From: Mesorhizobium sp. M1C.F.Ca.ET.210.01.1.1
GTDB taxonomy: Bacteria > Pseudomonadota > Alphaproteobacteria > Rhizobiales > Rhizobiaceae
Assembly: GCF_004791585.1 (NCBI RefSeq)
Contig: NZ_SRUU01000028.1
Coordinates: 28,913 to 92,912 of the forward strand
Length of the DNA stretch: 64,000 nucleotides
Direction of reading: 5' to 3'
Both the position numbers and the translations under genes were made by a program. Positions within the stretch are counted from its first letter, which is position 1. Each line of letters begins with the position of its first letter. Below are positions 32,969 through 42,162 of the stretch, in pieces. Under the pieces are notes generated by a model. That model did no database searches. It was not told the origin of the DNA and saw nothing but the letters and a program-made list of their open reading frames with translations.

Positions 32969-33886
32969 ATGAAGCTGGTCAGCTACAACATCCAGTACGG
33001 GTTCGGCAGCGACGGCCGCTATGATCTGACGCGCGCTGCACGCCTCGTCGACGGCGCCGACATCATCGCCCTGCAGGAGGTCGAACGGCACTGGCAACGC
33101 AGCAACGGCGACGACCAGCCGGAAATCCTTTCGCGGCTGCTGCCGGACTATTATTGGGTCTACGGCCCGGCTTTCGACATGGACGCCAGCGAAAGGCGCG
33201 ACGGCCGCGTCGTGAACCGGCGCCGGCAGTTCGGCACGATGCTGCTGTCGAAGCTGCCGATCGTCTGGTCGCGGCTGCACACGCTGCCGCTGCGTCGCAC
33301 GCTCAGGCCGCTCAACACCCGCAATGCGGCGCTCGAGTGCATGATCCGCACGCCGGCGGGACCGGTGCGGGTGTTCTCGCTGCACCTTGCCCATATCGCG
33401 GCTGAGGAGCGGCTGGAGCAGATCGACTATCTGCTTGCCGAGCATCGCCGCGCGCCCTCCGACGGCGGCCCGTGGAGCGGCGCCGACGACGAGCCGCAGC
33501 GCAACTGGAGCAACGGCCAGCCGGAGCCGGAAAGCCCGTTGGCTGCGATCTGGCTCGGCGATTTCAACATGGAGCCGGACAGCGCCGAATACCGGCGCAT
33601 CGTCGGCAACACGCCCTACCATCGCGCCGCCGCCTATATCGACGGCTTCGTCGATGCCGCAGCCGTCGCCAGGGAGCCTGGGCCGGATTTCCACACGCAT
33701 GAAAAAATCATCGACGGCAGGCTGGCGAAACGCCGGCTCGACCATTGCTTCGTCGGGGGCATGCTGGCCGGGCGCGTGCGTTCGATAACAGCCGACATCG
33801 GCGAGATGGCTTCCGACCATTTCCCACTTAGGGTCGATATCGATCTGGAAACACCGGGCATCGCCTCGGGGATTGCGAGCGGGTGA
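32969..33886 (+). CDS. Endonuclease/exonuclease/phosphatase (EEP) family protein
   Basis: A 305-residue EEP-fold metal-dependent phosphoesterase. Conserved pieces are SYNIQYGFGSDGRYD at the start, IIALQEVERHW with the metal Glu, WLGDFNMEPDS with the catalytic Asp and Asn, LDHCFV, and ASDHFPLRVDI with the terminal catalytic His. No signal peptide is seen, so it may be cytoplasmic. Family members cleave nucleic acids, sphingomyelin or inositol phosphates, and sequence alone does not say which. The EamA transporter begins seven bases after its stop, suggesting cotranscription. Confidence 0.88.
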   Translation: MKLVSYNIQYGFGSDGRYDLTRAARLVDGADIIALQEVERHWQRSNGDDQPEILSRLLPDYYWVYGPAFDMDASERRDGRVVNRRRQFGTMLLSKLPIVWSRLHTLPLRRTLRPLNTRNAALECMIRTPAGPVRVFSLHLAHIAAEERLEQIDYLLAEHRRAPSDGGPWSGADDEPQRNWSNGQPEPESPLAAIWLGDFNMEPDSAEYRRIVGNTPYHRAAAYIDGFVDAAAVAREPGPDFHTHEKIIDGRLAKRRLDHCFVGGMLAGRVRSITADIGEMASDHFPLRVDIDLETPGIASGIASG

Positions 33887-33893
33887 GGCGGGC

Positions 33894-34739
33894 ATGACGC
33901 TTTTCGTGGTCCTCGCGGTGCTGTCGGCGGCCGCCATGCATGCGATCTGGAACGCGCTGGTCAAGGTGCATCTCGACCGCTTCCTGTCGATCACGCTGAT
34001 GACGCTCGGCACGGGATTTGCGGCGCTCTTCGCGCTTCCTTTCGTCGAGGTGCCGAAAGCGGAAGTGTGGCCCTTCATCCTCGCGTCGGTCTTCTTTCAC
34101 ATGGGCTACCGAACGTTCCTGATCGGCGCCTACAAGGCCGGCGATTTCGCGCAGACCTATCCGCTGGCGCGCGGCACGGCGCCGCTGCTCTCGGCGCTCG
34201 GCGGCATCGTTCTGCTCGGAGAGGTTCCGGCGCCGCTCGCCATCTTCGGCATCGTGCTGCTGTCGGCCGGCACGCTGGTAATGTCGTTCCGCGGCGGCGC
34301 GCATCTGGAAAGGCTCAATCTGCGGGCCGTCGGCTTCGCGCTCGGCACGTCGATCTTCATCGCCAGCTACACGCTCTCCGATGGCACCGGCGCGCGGCTT
34401 TCGACAACCGCGCAAAGCTATTCGGCCTGGGTGTTCGTCTGCGACGCGCTCTCAGCGCTGGTGCTGTGCGTCGCTTTCCGCGGGCCGCGGTCGCTCCCTA
34501 TCCTGGCGCGCGACTGGAAGGCAGGGCTCTTCACCGGCGTGCTCAGCGGCGCCGCCTACTGGATCGTGATGTGGGCGATGACCAAGGCGCCGATCGCCTC
34601 GGTGGCGTCGCTGCGCGAGACCTCGATCCTGTTTGCCATGCTGATCTCGGTGCTGGCGTTGGGCGAAAAGATGACGGCCTGGCGCGCCGCTTCCGCGCTC
34701 GGTATCGTCGCCGGAGTCATCGCATTGCGTCTGGGGTAG
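33894..34739 (+). CDS. EamA/DMT-family transporter
   Basis: A 281-residue membrane protein with ten hydrophobic segments in two EamA halves. Half one begins MTLFVVLAVLSAAAMHAIWN and includes YKAGDFAQTYPLARGTAP. Half two includes YWIVMWAMTKAPIASVASL and ETSILFAMLISVLALGEKM, the usual last part of each repeat. GAGG is six bases before the ATG at 33894; an in-frame upstream codon at 33873 overlaps the EEP gene. Metabolite export is the usual role; the substrate is unknown. Confidence 0.87.
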   Translation: MTLFVVLAVLSAAAMHAIWNALVKVHLDRFLSITLMTLGTGFAALFALPFVEVPKAEVWPFILASVFFHMGYRTFLIGAYKAGDFAQTYPLARGTAPLLSALGGIVLLGEVPAPLAIFGIVLLSAGTLVMSFRGGAHLERLNLRAVGFALGTSIFIASYTLSDGTGARLSTTAQSYSAWVFVCDALSALVLCVAFRGPRSLPILARDWKAGLFTGVLSGAAYWIVMWAMTKAPIASVASLRETSILFAMLISVLALGEKMTAWRAASALGIVAGVIALRLG

Positions 34740-34751
34740 ATTCCCGGCCGG

Positions 34752-35066
34752 TCAGCCGAGAATCTCCAGATCGACCACCATCAGCCCGTCTGTGCCGCCT
34801 TCGAGCGCTGCGACCAGCCGGGCGCCGGCGCGCTGATGCGCCTCGTGCACGAGATAGGCGTCACGTGCGGCGGCGTCGCGGAAATCAATGATGAAGCCGT
34901 GGCCGAAGCCGCGCGCGAAAGGTTCCGGGCTGACATTGGCGCTGAAATAGACCTTGCCCATGCCATCGATGAGTGAGCGCAATGCTTCGAGATCGGCGTG
35001 GATCGCCGAGCGCTCGGAGATGGAGACATCGTCGCGAAACCGGACGAAGACGCAGTGCCGGATCAT
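34752..35066 (-). CDS. Dabb (stress-responsive alpha/beta barrel) family protein
   Basis: A 104-residue single-domain protein of the Dabb family: MIRHCVFVRFRDDVSISE at the start, then the pattern of a ferredoxin-like dimer barrel with FGHGFIIDFRDAAARDAYL. Family members include olivetolic-acid cyclase and proteins adjacent to sugar-catabolic genes. GAGGAACG precedes the ATG. It is the last gene of the long minus-strand operon, ten bases after the GMC oxidoreductase, so a role in the same pathway, for example isomerisation or cyclisation of a reactive intermediate, is a reasonable but unproven idea. Confidence 0.88.
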   Translation of the reverse strand: MIRHCVFVRFRDDVSISERSAIHADLEALRSLIDGMGKVYFSANVSPEPFARGFGHGFIIDFRDAAARDAYLVHEAHQRAGARLVAALEGGTDGLMVVDLEILG

Positions 35067-35076
35067 TGTTCGTTCC

Positions 35077-36705
35077 TCAGGCCGCCTGGTTGCCCTTGAA
35101 CACGGCCGGCGGCAGCGGCTCGCGGCCGAGGATCAGGTCGGCGCCCTTTTCACCCACCATGATGGTCGGCGCGTTGGTGTTGGAGGAGGGGACGCGCGGC
35201 ATCACGGAGGCATCGCAGACGCGCAGGCCCTCGATGCCGCGCAGCCTCAGATCCGGCGTCACCACCGCCATTGCGTCATGGCCCATGCGGCAGGTGCCGA
35301 CCGGATGGTGGTCTGTCTTGGAGGTTCTGCAAGCGTAGTCGAAGAGGTCGTCGTCGCTTTGCAGGCCAGGACCGGGCAGCACCTCGCGCAGCACATAGGG
35401 CTGCAGCGCCTTCTGCCGCATGATCTCGCGCGCCAGGCGCAAGCCCTTGATCGACATGTCGCGGTCATAGGGGTCGGACCAGTAGTTCGGATCGATCAGC
35501 GGATGGTCGGCCGGATCGGCGCTCTTCAGCCGCACCGTGCCGCGCGAGCGTGGGCGCAGGAAGGCGGAGTTCAGCGTCACGCCCGGGTTCTTCAGCTTCT
35601 CGACGCCGGCCTCGATGCCCGAGCCGAGGCCGAGGTGGAACTGGATGTCGGGCGAGGCTGCCGTCGGGTCTGCGTACCAGAAGCCGCCTGTCTCGAACAG
35701 GCTGGAAGCCACCGGGCCCTTCTTCAAGAGCAGATACTGCAGGCCGGCCCACATCGTGCGGTGCAGCTTGGCGTAGTTGTCGTAGGTGTGGTCGCCGGTG
35801 CATTCGGCGATGACGAACAGGTCCAGATGGTCCTGCATATTGGAACCGACACCGGGAAGGTCGTGGACCGGTGTCACGCCGACAGACTTCAGGTGGTCGG
35901 CCGGGCCGATGCCCGACTGCAGCAGAAGCTTCGGCGAGCCGATGGCGCCGGAGGAGACGATCACCTCGCGGTTCGAGCGCAGGATCGACTTTTCGCCGCC
36001 CGGCCTGTCGACGATCTCGACGCCGACGGCGCGGCCTTTCTCGACGACGACGCGCGTAACCAGCACATCGGTCCTGACCGTCAGGTTCCTGCGGGCGCGG
36101 ATCGGCTTCAGATAGGCGACGGACGCGGACGAGCGCCGCGCATCCTTCTGGGTGAGCTGGTAATAGCCGACGCCCTCTTGGGCAGCGCCGTTGAAATCCG
36201 GATTGAAGGGGATGCCCATCTCCTGGCCGGCGCGGAAATAGGCCTCGCAGATCGGCAGCGGCGAGATCGGATTGGAGACGCCGAGCGGGCCCTGGTCGCC
36301 GTGGAAATCGTTGGCGAAGCGCTGGTTGTTCTCGGCGCGCTTGAAATAGGGCAGCACGTCGCGATAGCCCCAGCCGGGGAGACCCTCTTCCTTCTCCCAG
36401 GCGTCATAGTCGCGGGCATTGCCGCGCGTATAGATCTGCGCGTTGATCGATGAGCCGCCGCCGACGACCTTGGCCTGCGTGTACCAGAAGACGCGATCCT
36501 TCATGTTCTGCTGCGGCACGGTCGACCAGCCCCAGGAAGCGATGCCCTTGGTCATCTTGGCGAAGCCCGCCGGCATGTGGATCAGCGGATGCCAATCCTT
36601 GCCGCCAGCTTCCAGCAACAGCACCGCGTTCGATGGATCTTCGCTCAGCCGGTTGGCGAGAACGCAGCCGGCCGGACCGGCGCCAACGATGATGTAGTCA
36701 GCCAT
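35077..36705 (-). CDS. GMC-family FAD oxidoreductase (choline-dehydrogenase-like)
   Basis: A 542-residue glucose-methanol-choline oxidoreductase. The FAD motif is DYIIVGAGPAGCVLANRLSE at the N-terminus, followed by LLLEAGGKDWHPLIH. The first signature is VVGGGSSINAQIYTRGNARD near residue 78, and IVSSGAIGSPKLLLQSGIG is the second. The catalytic His lies in DHHPVGTCRMG and the Asn/His partner in SSNTNAPTIMVGEKGADLI. It resembles BetA, but no betB, betI or transport genes for choline are nearby. In this operon it more likely oxidises a hydroxyl of the imported compound. It lies 12 bases after the SDR. Confidence 0.9.
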   Translation of the reverse strand: MADYIIVGAGPAGCVLANRLSEDPSNAVLLLEAGGKDWHPLIHMPAGFAKMTKGIASWGWSTVPQQNMKDRVFWYTQAKVVGGGSSINAQIYTRGNARDYDAWEKEEGLPGWGYRDVLPYFKRAENNQRFANDFHGDQGPLGVSNPISPLPICEAYFRAGQEMGIPFNPDFNGAAQEGVGYYQLTQKDARRSSASVAYLKPIRARRNLTVRTDVLVTRVVVEKGRAVGVEIVDRPGGEKSILRSNREVIVSSGAIGSPKLLLQSGIGPADHLKSVGVTPVHDLPGVGSNMQDHLDLFVIAECTGDHTYDNYAKLHRTMWAGLQYLLLKKGPVASSLFETGGFWYADPTAASPDIQFHLGLGSGIEAGVEKLKNPGVTLNSAFLRPRSRGTVRLKSADPADHPLIDPNYWSDPYDRDMSIKGLRLAREIMRQKALQPYVLREVLPGPGLQSDDDLFDYACRTSKTDHHPVGTCRMGHDAMAVVTPDLRLRGIEGLRVCDASVMPRVPSSNTNAPTIMVGEKGADLILGREPLPPAVFKGNQAA

Positions 36706-36717
36706 GTTTCAACCCAC

Positions 36718-37479
36718 TCACAAGCGAGGGACGGACAGCGCGCCGTCGACATCGATGACCGATCCGGTCGAGAAGCCGAATTTGCCGGAGGCCAGCGCCG
36801 CAACCACCGCGCCGATATCGACTGCCTCGCCCCAGCGTTTTGCCGGCACCAGGCCGCCATCGATCAGCGCGTCGTATTTGGCGGAAACGCTCGCGGTCAT
36901 GTCGGTGCGGATGATGCCTGGCCGCACCTCGAACACGCCGATGTTTTCGGCAGCCAGGCGCAACGCCAGGTTCTTCACCCACATCGAAAGGCCGGCCTTG
37001 GAGACGCAGTAGTCGGCGCGTTCCGGCGAGGCCATCGTCGCGCTGACCGATGTGATGGTGATGATCGATCGAGCAGAAGCGGCAAGCGCCGAAAGCATGG
37101 CTTTTGCGACCGCCTGGCTGAGGAACACGGTGCCGCGCAGATTGATATTCAGCGCGCGATCGAAGTTCTCCGGTTTCAGCTCCAGAAGGTCACCACGTTC
37201 CACGGCGCCGACGCCGGCGTTGTTGACCAGACAATCGATGCGGCCGAAGGCGTTCATTGCTGCCTCGACGAGGGCCGCATGGCCGATGAGATCCGCGATA
37301 TCGCAGCGGGCGTAGGCGAATTTCGCGGCGCGTGCCGCAATGTTCTTGGCAAGCCCAGTGGCGGGCTTCTCCGCGAGGTCGGCCACGAGGATGTCGAAAC
37401 CGGCATCGGCCAGCGCCTCGGCGCAGGCAAGCCCGATGCCGCGCGCGCCGCCGGTGATGATGGCCGCCGGGCGGGTCAT
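36718..37479 (-). CDS. SDR family oxidoreductase
   Basis: A 253-residue classical SDR: TGGARGIG near residue 10, CLVNNAGVGAVE, TITSVSATMAS with catalytic Ser, and YCVSKAGLS with the Tyr/Lys pair. It ends GSVIDVDGALSVPRL. Its start overlaps the end of the adjacent GMC gene by four bases (ATGA), so translation is coupled. Placed between two GMC oxidoreductases, it may reduce or oxidise a keto/hydroxyl group created by one of them. Substrate unknown. Confidence 0.9.
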   Translation of the reverse strand: MTRPAAIITGGARGIGLACAEALADAGFDILVADLAEKPATGLAKNIAARAAKFAYARCDIADLIGHAALVEAAMNAFGRIDCLVNNAGVGAVERGDLLELKPENFDRALNINLRGTVFLSQAVAKAMLSALAASARSIITITSVSATMASPERADYCVSKAGLSMWVKNLALRLAAENIGVFEVRPGIIRTDMTASVSAKYDALIDGGLVPAKRWGEAVDIGAVVAALASGKFGFSTGSVIDVDGALSVPRL

Positions 37480-38990
37480 GTGGCGAGCTCCGTCTTGCGG
37501 ATGTGGTCGGCGACACGCAGCGCCTGGGCCGCGATCGACAGCGCCGGGTTGACGGCGGCCGACGTCGGCAGGAAGCCGGCATCGACAACGAACAGGTTCT
37601 GGTGGTCATAGGCGCGGCAGTAAGGATCGAGCGGTGATGTTGCGGGATCGTTGCCCATCCTCACGGTGCCGCACTGGTGCGAGGGCGTGCGCTTGTCGAA
37701 GGGACGCGACAGCACGATCGGATAGCCGCAGGCGCGGAAGTTCTCGCGCATCACCTTGGTCAGGCCTTCCAGCGACTGCATGTTGGAGCGCCGCCACTGC
37801 ATGACGATCTCCTTGCCGTCGACCATGATGCGGCTTTCGGGATCGGGCAGGTCCTCGCACATCAGATACCAGTCGACGGCGTGGCCGGCCATGAAGTCGA
37901 GCGCGAATTTCGGCGCCAGCTTCACATTGGCCTTGAGCATGTTGCCGTCGATCTTGCCGAGCAGCTGCACGTTGCCGAGCGGCTTGCCGCCCTTGCCGTC
38001 CGACAGATAGTAGTCGTTGAGCATCAGCGTCTTCTGGTAGATGGCATCATTGCGGCGGCGCGGGTCGATCGCGAGCATTGCGCTCGAATTGTGGTTCATG
38101 AAATTGCGGCCGACCTGGTCGGAGCTGTTGGCGAGGCCCTTGCCCCCCTTCTTGCCGTTGCTGGCGGAAGGCGAGCGCAGCAGGATGACGGCCGAGTTGA
38201 CCGCGCCGGCCGAGAGGATGACCAGCTTCGGCGACAGCGTCTTCTGCACGCCGTTCCGCGTGTAATGGACGGCGGCGATCGACTTGCCGTCCGGCGAGGC
38301 CTCGAGCCAGTCGACATGGGCGCCGGTTTCGAGCTTGATGTTCTTGTCAGCGAGCGCGGCCGCCAGCGGCCCGGTCTGGGCATCGACCTTACCCTGGCCG
38401 GTATTCGGGAATGCGTCCCAGCCCGTCTCGCCGTCCTTCAGCCAGGCTTCGATGTCGACGCCGAGCGGCAGCGAGGCGGGATGCAGGCCGAGGCCCTTCA
38501 ACTCGGCGCGGGCGCGCGCGATCGAAGGTTCGTCGGGCACCGGCTTGAACGCGTAAGGGATCGAGTGGTACGGCTCGGTAGGGTCTTCGCCGAGGCTGCC
38601 GCGCACGCGAAAAAGCTGCTCGGCCTTCGAGTACCAGGGCTCGAAGTCGTCATAGGAGAACGGCCAGGCCGGCGAGACGCCGCCGAAATGCTCGAGCTCG
38701 GAGAAATCCTCCTTGCGATAGCGGATCAGCACCGCGCCGAAGAATTTCGAGTTGCCGCCGACATAGTAGTAGTTGCCGGGATTGAACGCCGGGCCGCCGG
38801 CCTCGCGCCACATCTCCTTCGGCCGGTAATGCTCGTCGACGAAGATGGATCGCGTCGAGCGCGCATGCGGCGTTGCCGGCAAGGCCTCGCCGCGCTCCAG
38901 GATCAGGATCGAGGCGTCGCTGCCGGCCAAGCCGGAGGCGATCGTAGCGCCGCCGATGCCGGAGCCGATGATGACGATATCCGGGTTCAT
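37476..38990 (-). CDS. GMC-family FAD oxidoreductase (sugar/glucoside 3-dehydrogenase-like)
   Basis: A 504-residue GMC protein of the branch that includes fructose, gluconate and glucoside-3-dehydrogenase flavoproteins. The FAD motif is IVIIGSGIGGATIASGLAGS. It has NYYYVGGNSKFFGAVLIR, KLVILSAGAVNSAVILLR, and the C-terminal SHQCGTVRMGNDPAT and FLPTSAAVNPALSIAAQAL with the catalytic His and Asn. The branch oxidises sugar or polyol hydroxyls. It starts only five bases after the ATPase gene, linking it firmly to the CUT1 sugar importer, so oxidation of the imported sugar-like ligand is likely. No c-type cytochrome subunit is present in the window. Confidence 0.88.
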   Translation of the reverse strand: MNPDIVIIGSGIGGATIASGLAGSDASILILERGEALPATPHARSTRSIFVDEHYRPKEMWREAGGPAFNPGNYYYVGGNSKFFGAVLIRYRKEDFSELEHFGGVSPAWPFSYDDFEPWYSKAEQLFRVRGSLGEDPTEPYHSIPYAFKPVPDEPSIARARAELKGLGLHPASLPLGVDIEAWLKDGETGWDAFPNTGQGKVDAQTGPLAAALADKNIKLETGAHVDWLEASPDGKSIAAVHYTRNGVQKTLSPKLVILSAGAVNSAVILLRSPSASNGKKGGKGLANSSDQVGRNFMNHNSSAMLAIDPRRRNDAIYQKTLMLNDYYLSDGKGGKPLGNVQLLGKIDGNMLKANVKLAPKFALDFMAGHAVDWYLMCEDLPDPESRIMVDGKEIVMQWRRSNMQSLEGLTKVMRENFRACGYPIVLSRPFDKRTPSHQCGTVRMGNDPATSPLDPYCRAYDHQNLFVVDAGFLPTSAAVNPALSIAAQALRVADHIRKTELAT

Positions 38991-38995
38991 GGCCG

Positions 38996-40111
38996 TCAGA
39001 GAATGCGCTTCTCGGTCGCCGGGTCGAAAAACACTGCCTTGCTCAAATTGAAGGCCAGCGGCGTGCTGGTGCCGGGCTGGATCCTGGCATCGGCGCGCAG
39101 CCGCGCCACCACACCCTTGCCACCGAGATTGGTGACGGCGAAGGTGTCCGATCCCGCCGGCTCGACCACCTCGATGTGGCAGTCGGCTGTGGCGATCTCG
39201 GATCCGTTGCGCTCCGCGCCTTCCGGATCGGTCAGCGCCTCCGGGCGGACGCCGAAGATGACCTGCTTGTCCTTGAACGCCGCAAGGCCGGCCGGCGCGC
39301 CGGGCAGCGACAGCGTGATCGGCTGGCGCGCTTCGCGATCGAGAACGACGGACAGCCCGCTGCCATTGGCGCCGATCTTGGCCGGGATCAGGTTCATCGC
39401 GGGCGAGCCCATGAAGTCGGCGACGAAGACGTTGGTCGGGTTGTTGTAGACTTCGGCAGGCGTGCCGAACTGCTGCACCTCGCCATCGCGCATCACGGCG
39501 ATCTTGGTCGCCAGCGTCATCGCCTCGATCTGGTCGTGGGTGACATAGACGATCGTCGTGCCCGTCGTGGCATGCAGGCGCTTGATCTCGATGCGCATGT
39601 CGACGCGCAATTTGGCGTCGAGGTTGGAAAGCGGCTCGTCGAACAGGAACAGTTTCGGGTCGCGCACCAGCGCGCGGCCCATGGCGACACGCTGGCGCTG
39701 GCCGCCGGAGAGCTGGCTGGGCTTGCGCTGCAGGAGGTGGCCGATCTGCAGGATCTTGGCCACCTTGTCGATGGCAGCCTGCCGCTCGGCCGCCGGCACG
39801 CCGCGCATCTCCATGCCAAAGGCGATGTTTCCGGCCACCGTCATGTTCGGGTAGAGCGCGTAGCTCTGGAAGACCATGGCGATGTCGCGCTTCGACGGAT
39901 GCAGATCGTTGATCGCGCGGCCGTCGACGCGGATCTCGCCATCGGTGATGGTCTCCAGCCCGGCGATGGTGTTGAGCAGCGTGGACTTGCCGCAGCCGGA
40001 CGGACCGACCAGCACGAGGAAGCCGCCCTTTTCGAGCTCGACGTTGATGCCCTTCAGGATCTCGACATTCCCGAAGCGCTTCTTCAGCCCATCAATTTCC
40101 AGAAAAGCCAT
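38996..40111 (-). CDS. CUT1 ABC transporter ATP-binding protein (MalK/UgpC type)
   Basis: A 371-residue ATPase. Walker A is VGPSGCGKSTLLN near residue 37, the Q-loop is AMVFQSYALYPNMT, the signature is LSGGQRQRVAMGRA, Walker B is LFLFDEPLSNLD, and the switch His is in YVTHDQIEAMT. The last third is the MalK-type regulatory domain with TOBE strands. Length is usual for UgpC/MsmK proteins. The frame is open far upstream but the ATG at 40111 has AAGGA seven bases before it. It serves the two permeases and the binding protein of the same operon. Confidence 0.94.
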   Translation of the reverse strand: MAFLEIDGLKKRFGNVEILKGINVELEKGGFLVLVGPSGCGKSTLLNTIAGLETITDGEIRVDGRAINDLHPSKRDIAMVFQSYALYPNMTVAGNIAFGMEMRGVPAAERQAAIDKVAKILQIGHLLQRKPSQLSGGQRQRVAMGRALVRDPKLFLFDEPLSNLDAKLRVDMRIEIKRLHATTGTTIVYVTHDQIEAMTLATKIAVMRDGEVQQFGTPAEVYNNPTNVFVADFMGSPAMNLIPAKIGANGSGLSVVLDREARQPITLSLPGAPAGLAAFKDKQVIFGVRPEALTDPEGAERNGSEIATADCHIEVVEPAGSDTFAVTNLGGKGVVARLRADARIQPGTSTPLAFNLSKAVFFDPATEKRIL

Positions 40112-40134
40112 GGTCGTTCCTTCAGAAAATAGGG

Positions 40135-41079
40135 TCAGCCCTTGACCGCGCCAGCCATCAGCCCGCGCACGAAATAGCGGCCGGCGACGACGTAGACGAT
40201 CAGGGTGGGGAGCGCGGCAATCATCGCCGCGGCCATGTTGACGTTGTATTCGACGACGCCGGTCGAGGTGTTGACGACATTGTTCAGCGCGACCGTCATC
40301 GGCATCACGTCGCCGGTGCCGGCGTAGGCGGAAGCGAACAGGAAGTCGTTCCAGATGTTGGTGAACTGGTAGATGACGGTGACGACGAAGATCGGCATCG
40401 AATTCGGCAGCATGATGCGGCGGAAAATCTGGAAGAAGGATGCGCCGTCGACCTGCGCCGCCTTGATCAGCTCGGTCGGGAAGGCCTCGTAATAGTTGCG
40501 GAAGAACAGCGTGGTGAAGCCGAGGCCATAGACCACGTGGACGAAGACGAGGTTCACCGTCGAGTTGCCGAGGCCGAAGTTGAACCCGGTCGCGTTCTGC
40601 AGGGTGGCGCCGAAGCGGCCGATGCTGCCGAGGATTGTCGCCATCGGCAACAGCACCGACTGGAACGGGATGAAGCAGGCAAACAGCATCATCGCGAAGA
40701 CCAGCGTGTGGCCGCGGAAGCGCCATTTGGTCAGCACGTAGCCGTTCAGCGCTCCGAGCAGCGTCGAGATCAGCACCGCCGGAACCACCATCTTGATGGA
40801 GTTCCAGAAGTAGCCCTTGATGCCGGCGCAGGTGAGGCCGACGCAGGTTTCGCCCCAGGCCTTGAACCATGGCGCGATGGTCGGCGACTGCGGCAGCGAT
40901 AGCATGTTGCCGTTCTGGATCTCGTCCATGGTCTTGAACGAAGTGACCAGCATGACGAAGAGCGGCATCAGATAGAACAGCGCGAACAGCGCAAGCAGCC
41001 CGTAGATGACGATGCGGTTGATCGTCCTCGCGCTGATGCCGCTCGAGGCCTGGCGGGCAGGTGAGGTGATCGCGCTCAT
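40135..41079 (-). CDS. CUT1 sugar ABC transporter permease 2
   Basis: A 314-residue permease with about six helices, including LLALFALFYLMPLFVMLVTS and FAMMLFACFIPFQSVLLPMA. The EAA loop is ELIKAAQVDGASFFQIFRRI near residue 209. This is the second permease type of carbohydrate uptake family 1 (GtsC/MalG-like) and forms the channel with permease 1. Its ATG overlaps the TGA of permease 1 by four bases. The ATPase starts 23 bases after it. Confidence 0.92.
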   Translation of the reverse strand: MSAITSPARQASSGISARTINRIVIYGLLALFALFYLMPLFVMLVTSFKTMDEIQNGNMLSLPQSPTIAPWFKAWGETCVGLTCAGIKGYFWNSIKMVVPAVLISTLLGALNGYVLTKWRFRGHTLVFAMMLFACFIPFQSVLLPMATILGSIGRFGATLQNATGFNFGLGNSTVNLVFVHVVYGLGFTTLFFRNYYEAFPTELIKAAQVDGASFFQIFRRIMLPNSMPIFVVTVIYQFTNIWNDFLFASAYAGTGDVMPMTVALNNVVNTSTGVVEYNVNMAAAMIAALPTLIVYVVAGRYFVRGLMAGAVKG

Positions 41080-42035
41080 CGCGGCTTCTCCCTGAGCTCG
41101 GAATAGAGGTAAGGCACGATGATCGCGGTCAGCGTCATCAGCATGATCACCGCGCTGGCCGAGCCGACCGCCATCTCGTTGCGCTTGAAGGTGAACTCGT
41201 ACATGAAGTTCGACGGCAGCCAGGCAGAGCCGCCCGGCCCGCCGCTGGTCAGCGCTACCACCAGGTCATAGGACTTGATGGCCAGGTGGGCGAGCACGAT
41301 GAAGGCCGACAGGAACACCGGCCTCAACAGCGGAATGACGATGCGGCGATAGAGCTGGAAGGTGGTGGCGCCGTCGATCTGCGCCGCCTTCATGATCTCG
41401 CCGTCGATGCCGCGCAACCCGGCCAGGAACATCGCCATGATGAAGCCGGAAGCCTGCCAGACGCCGGCGATCACCACCGTGTAGATGACGAAATCCTTGT
41501 TCTTGATCCAGTCGAAATGGAAGCTCGTCCAGCCCCATTGATGCAGCGTCTGCTCGAGGCCGAGGCCGGGGTCGAGGAACCACTTCCAGGCGACGCCGGT
41601 GACGATGAAGGACAGTGCCATCGGATAAAGGTAGATCGGCCGCAACATGCCTTCGCCGCGGATCTTCTGGTCGAGCAGGATGGCCAGGAACAGGCCGAGC
41701 GCCAGGCAGATCAGGATATAGAGGAAGCCGAAAATTCCCATGTTGGTGATCGAGGTGTACCAGCTCGACGGCGGATCGCTCTCGAAGGTCCAGCGCCACA
41801 GCCGCTGATAGGCGCGGGCGCCGGTAATGTCGTAGGACGGGAAGGTCTTGGAGTTGGTGAACGACAGATAGATCGTCCACAGGATGAAGCCGTAGACGAA
41901 GACGATCGTCGCCGCGAAACTCGGCGCTAGAACGATCTTCGGCAGCAGATCCTGCAATCGCGAGCGGACGGACGCGCCAGGACGGGTGTCGTGCTCCGGT
42001 GTCAGCTTGGCGGTGGTTTCGGCAACTGTGCTCAT
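41076..42035 (-). CDS. CUT1 sugar ABC transporter permease 1
   Basis: A 319-residue permease. After a hydrophilic N-terminus of about 30 residues (ETTAKLTPEHDTRPGAS) come six helices, starting with ATIVFVYGFILWTIYLSF. The EAA loop is EIMKAAQIDGATTFQLYRRI near residue 226. It resembles GtsB-type glucose/mannose permeases. GGATGAGCC precedes the ATG. A strong GC-rich hairpin separates it from the binding-protein gene upstream, a common way to keep permease levels below those of the binding protein. Confidence 0.92.
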   Translation of the reverse strand: MSTVAETTAKLTPEHDTRPGASVRSRLQDLLPKIVLAPSFAATIVFVYGFILWTIYLSFTNSKTFPSYDITGARAYQRLWRWTFESDPPSSWYTSITNMGIFGFLYILICLALGLFLAILLDQKIRGEGMLRPIYLYPMALSFIVTGVAWKWFLDPGLGLEQTLHQWGWTSFHFDWIKNKDFVIYTVVIAGVWQASGFIMAMFLAGLRGIDGEIMKAAQIDGATTFQLYRRIVIPLLRPVFLSAFIVLAHLAIKSYDLVVALTSGGPGGSAWLPSNFMYEFTFKRNEMAVGSASAVIMLMTLTAIIVPYLYSELREKPR

Positions 42036-42117
42036 CGGCTCATCCAGTACCGGTTAGCGGAATCGGCCGGCGCGCGGACACGCCAGGCAAATCCCGGATA
42101 TCGTCTCTACAGGAGAC

Positions 42118-42139
42118 CTCCCCCGCCGAAGCGGGGGAG
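42118..42139. other. GC-rich stem-loop between binding protein and permease
   Basis: CTCCCCCGC and GCGGGGGAG form a perfect 9-bp stem with a CGAA loop. It lies 24 bases past the stop of the binding-protein gene (minus strand) and has no T-run. The sequence is of the dispersed CTCCCCC type common in rhizobia. Confidence 0.6.
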
Positions 42140-42162
42140 ACTCGAGTTTACGGCAAAACGCC

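Noticed and set aside
35077..36705. Assigning this GMC protein as betA (choline dehydrogenase)
   Set aside because: The similarity to BetA is general to the family and no bet genes or choline transporter are adjacent; the operon context is carbohydrate-like.
36706..36717. Separate promoter between SDR and GMC oxidoreductase
   Set aside because: Only 12 bases separate the genes, so an independent promoter is unlikely; they are treated as one operon.
40112..40870. Upstream extension of the ATPase frame
   Set aside because: It overlaps the permease gene out of frame; the ATG at 40111 has a good ribosome-binding site.
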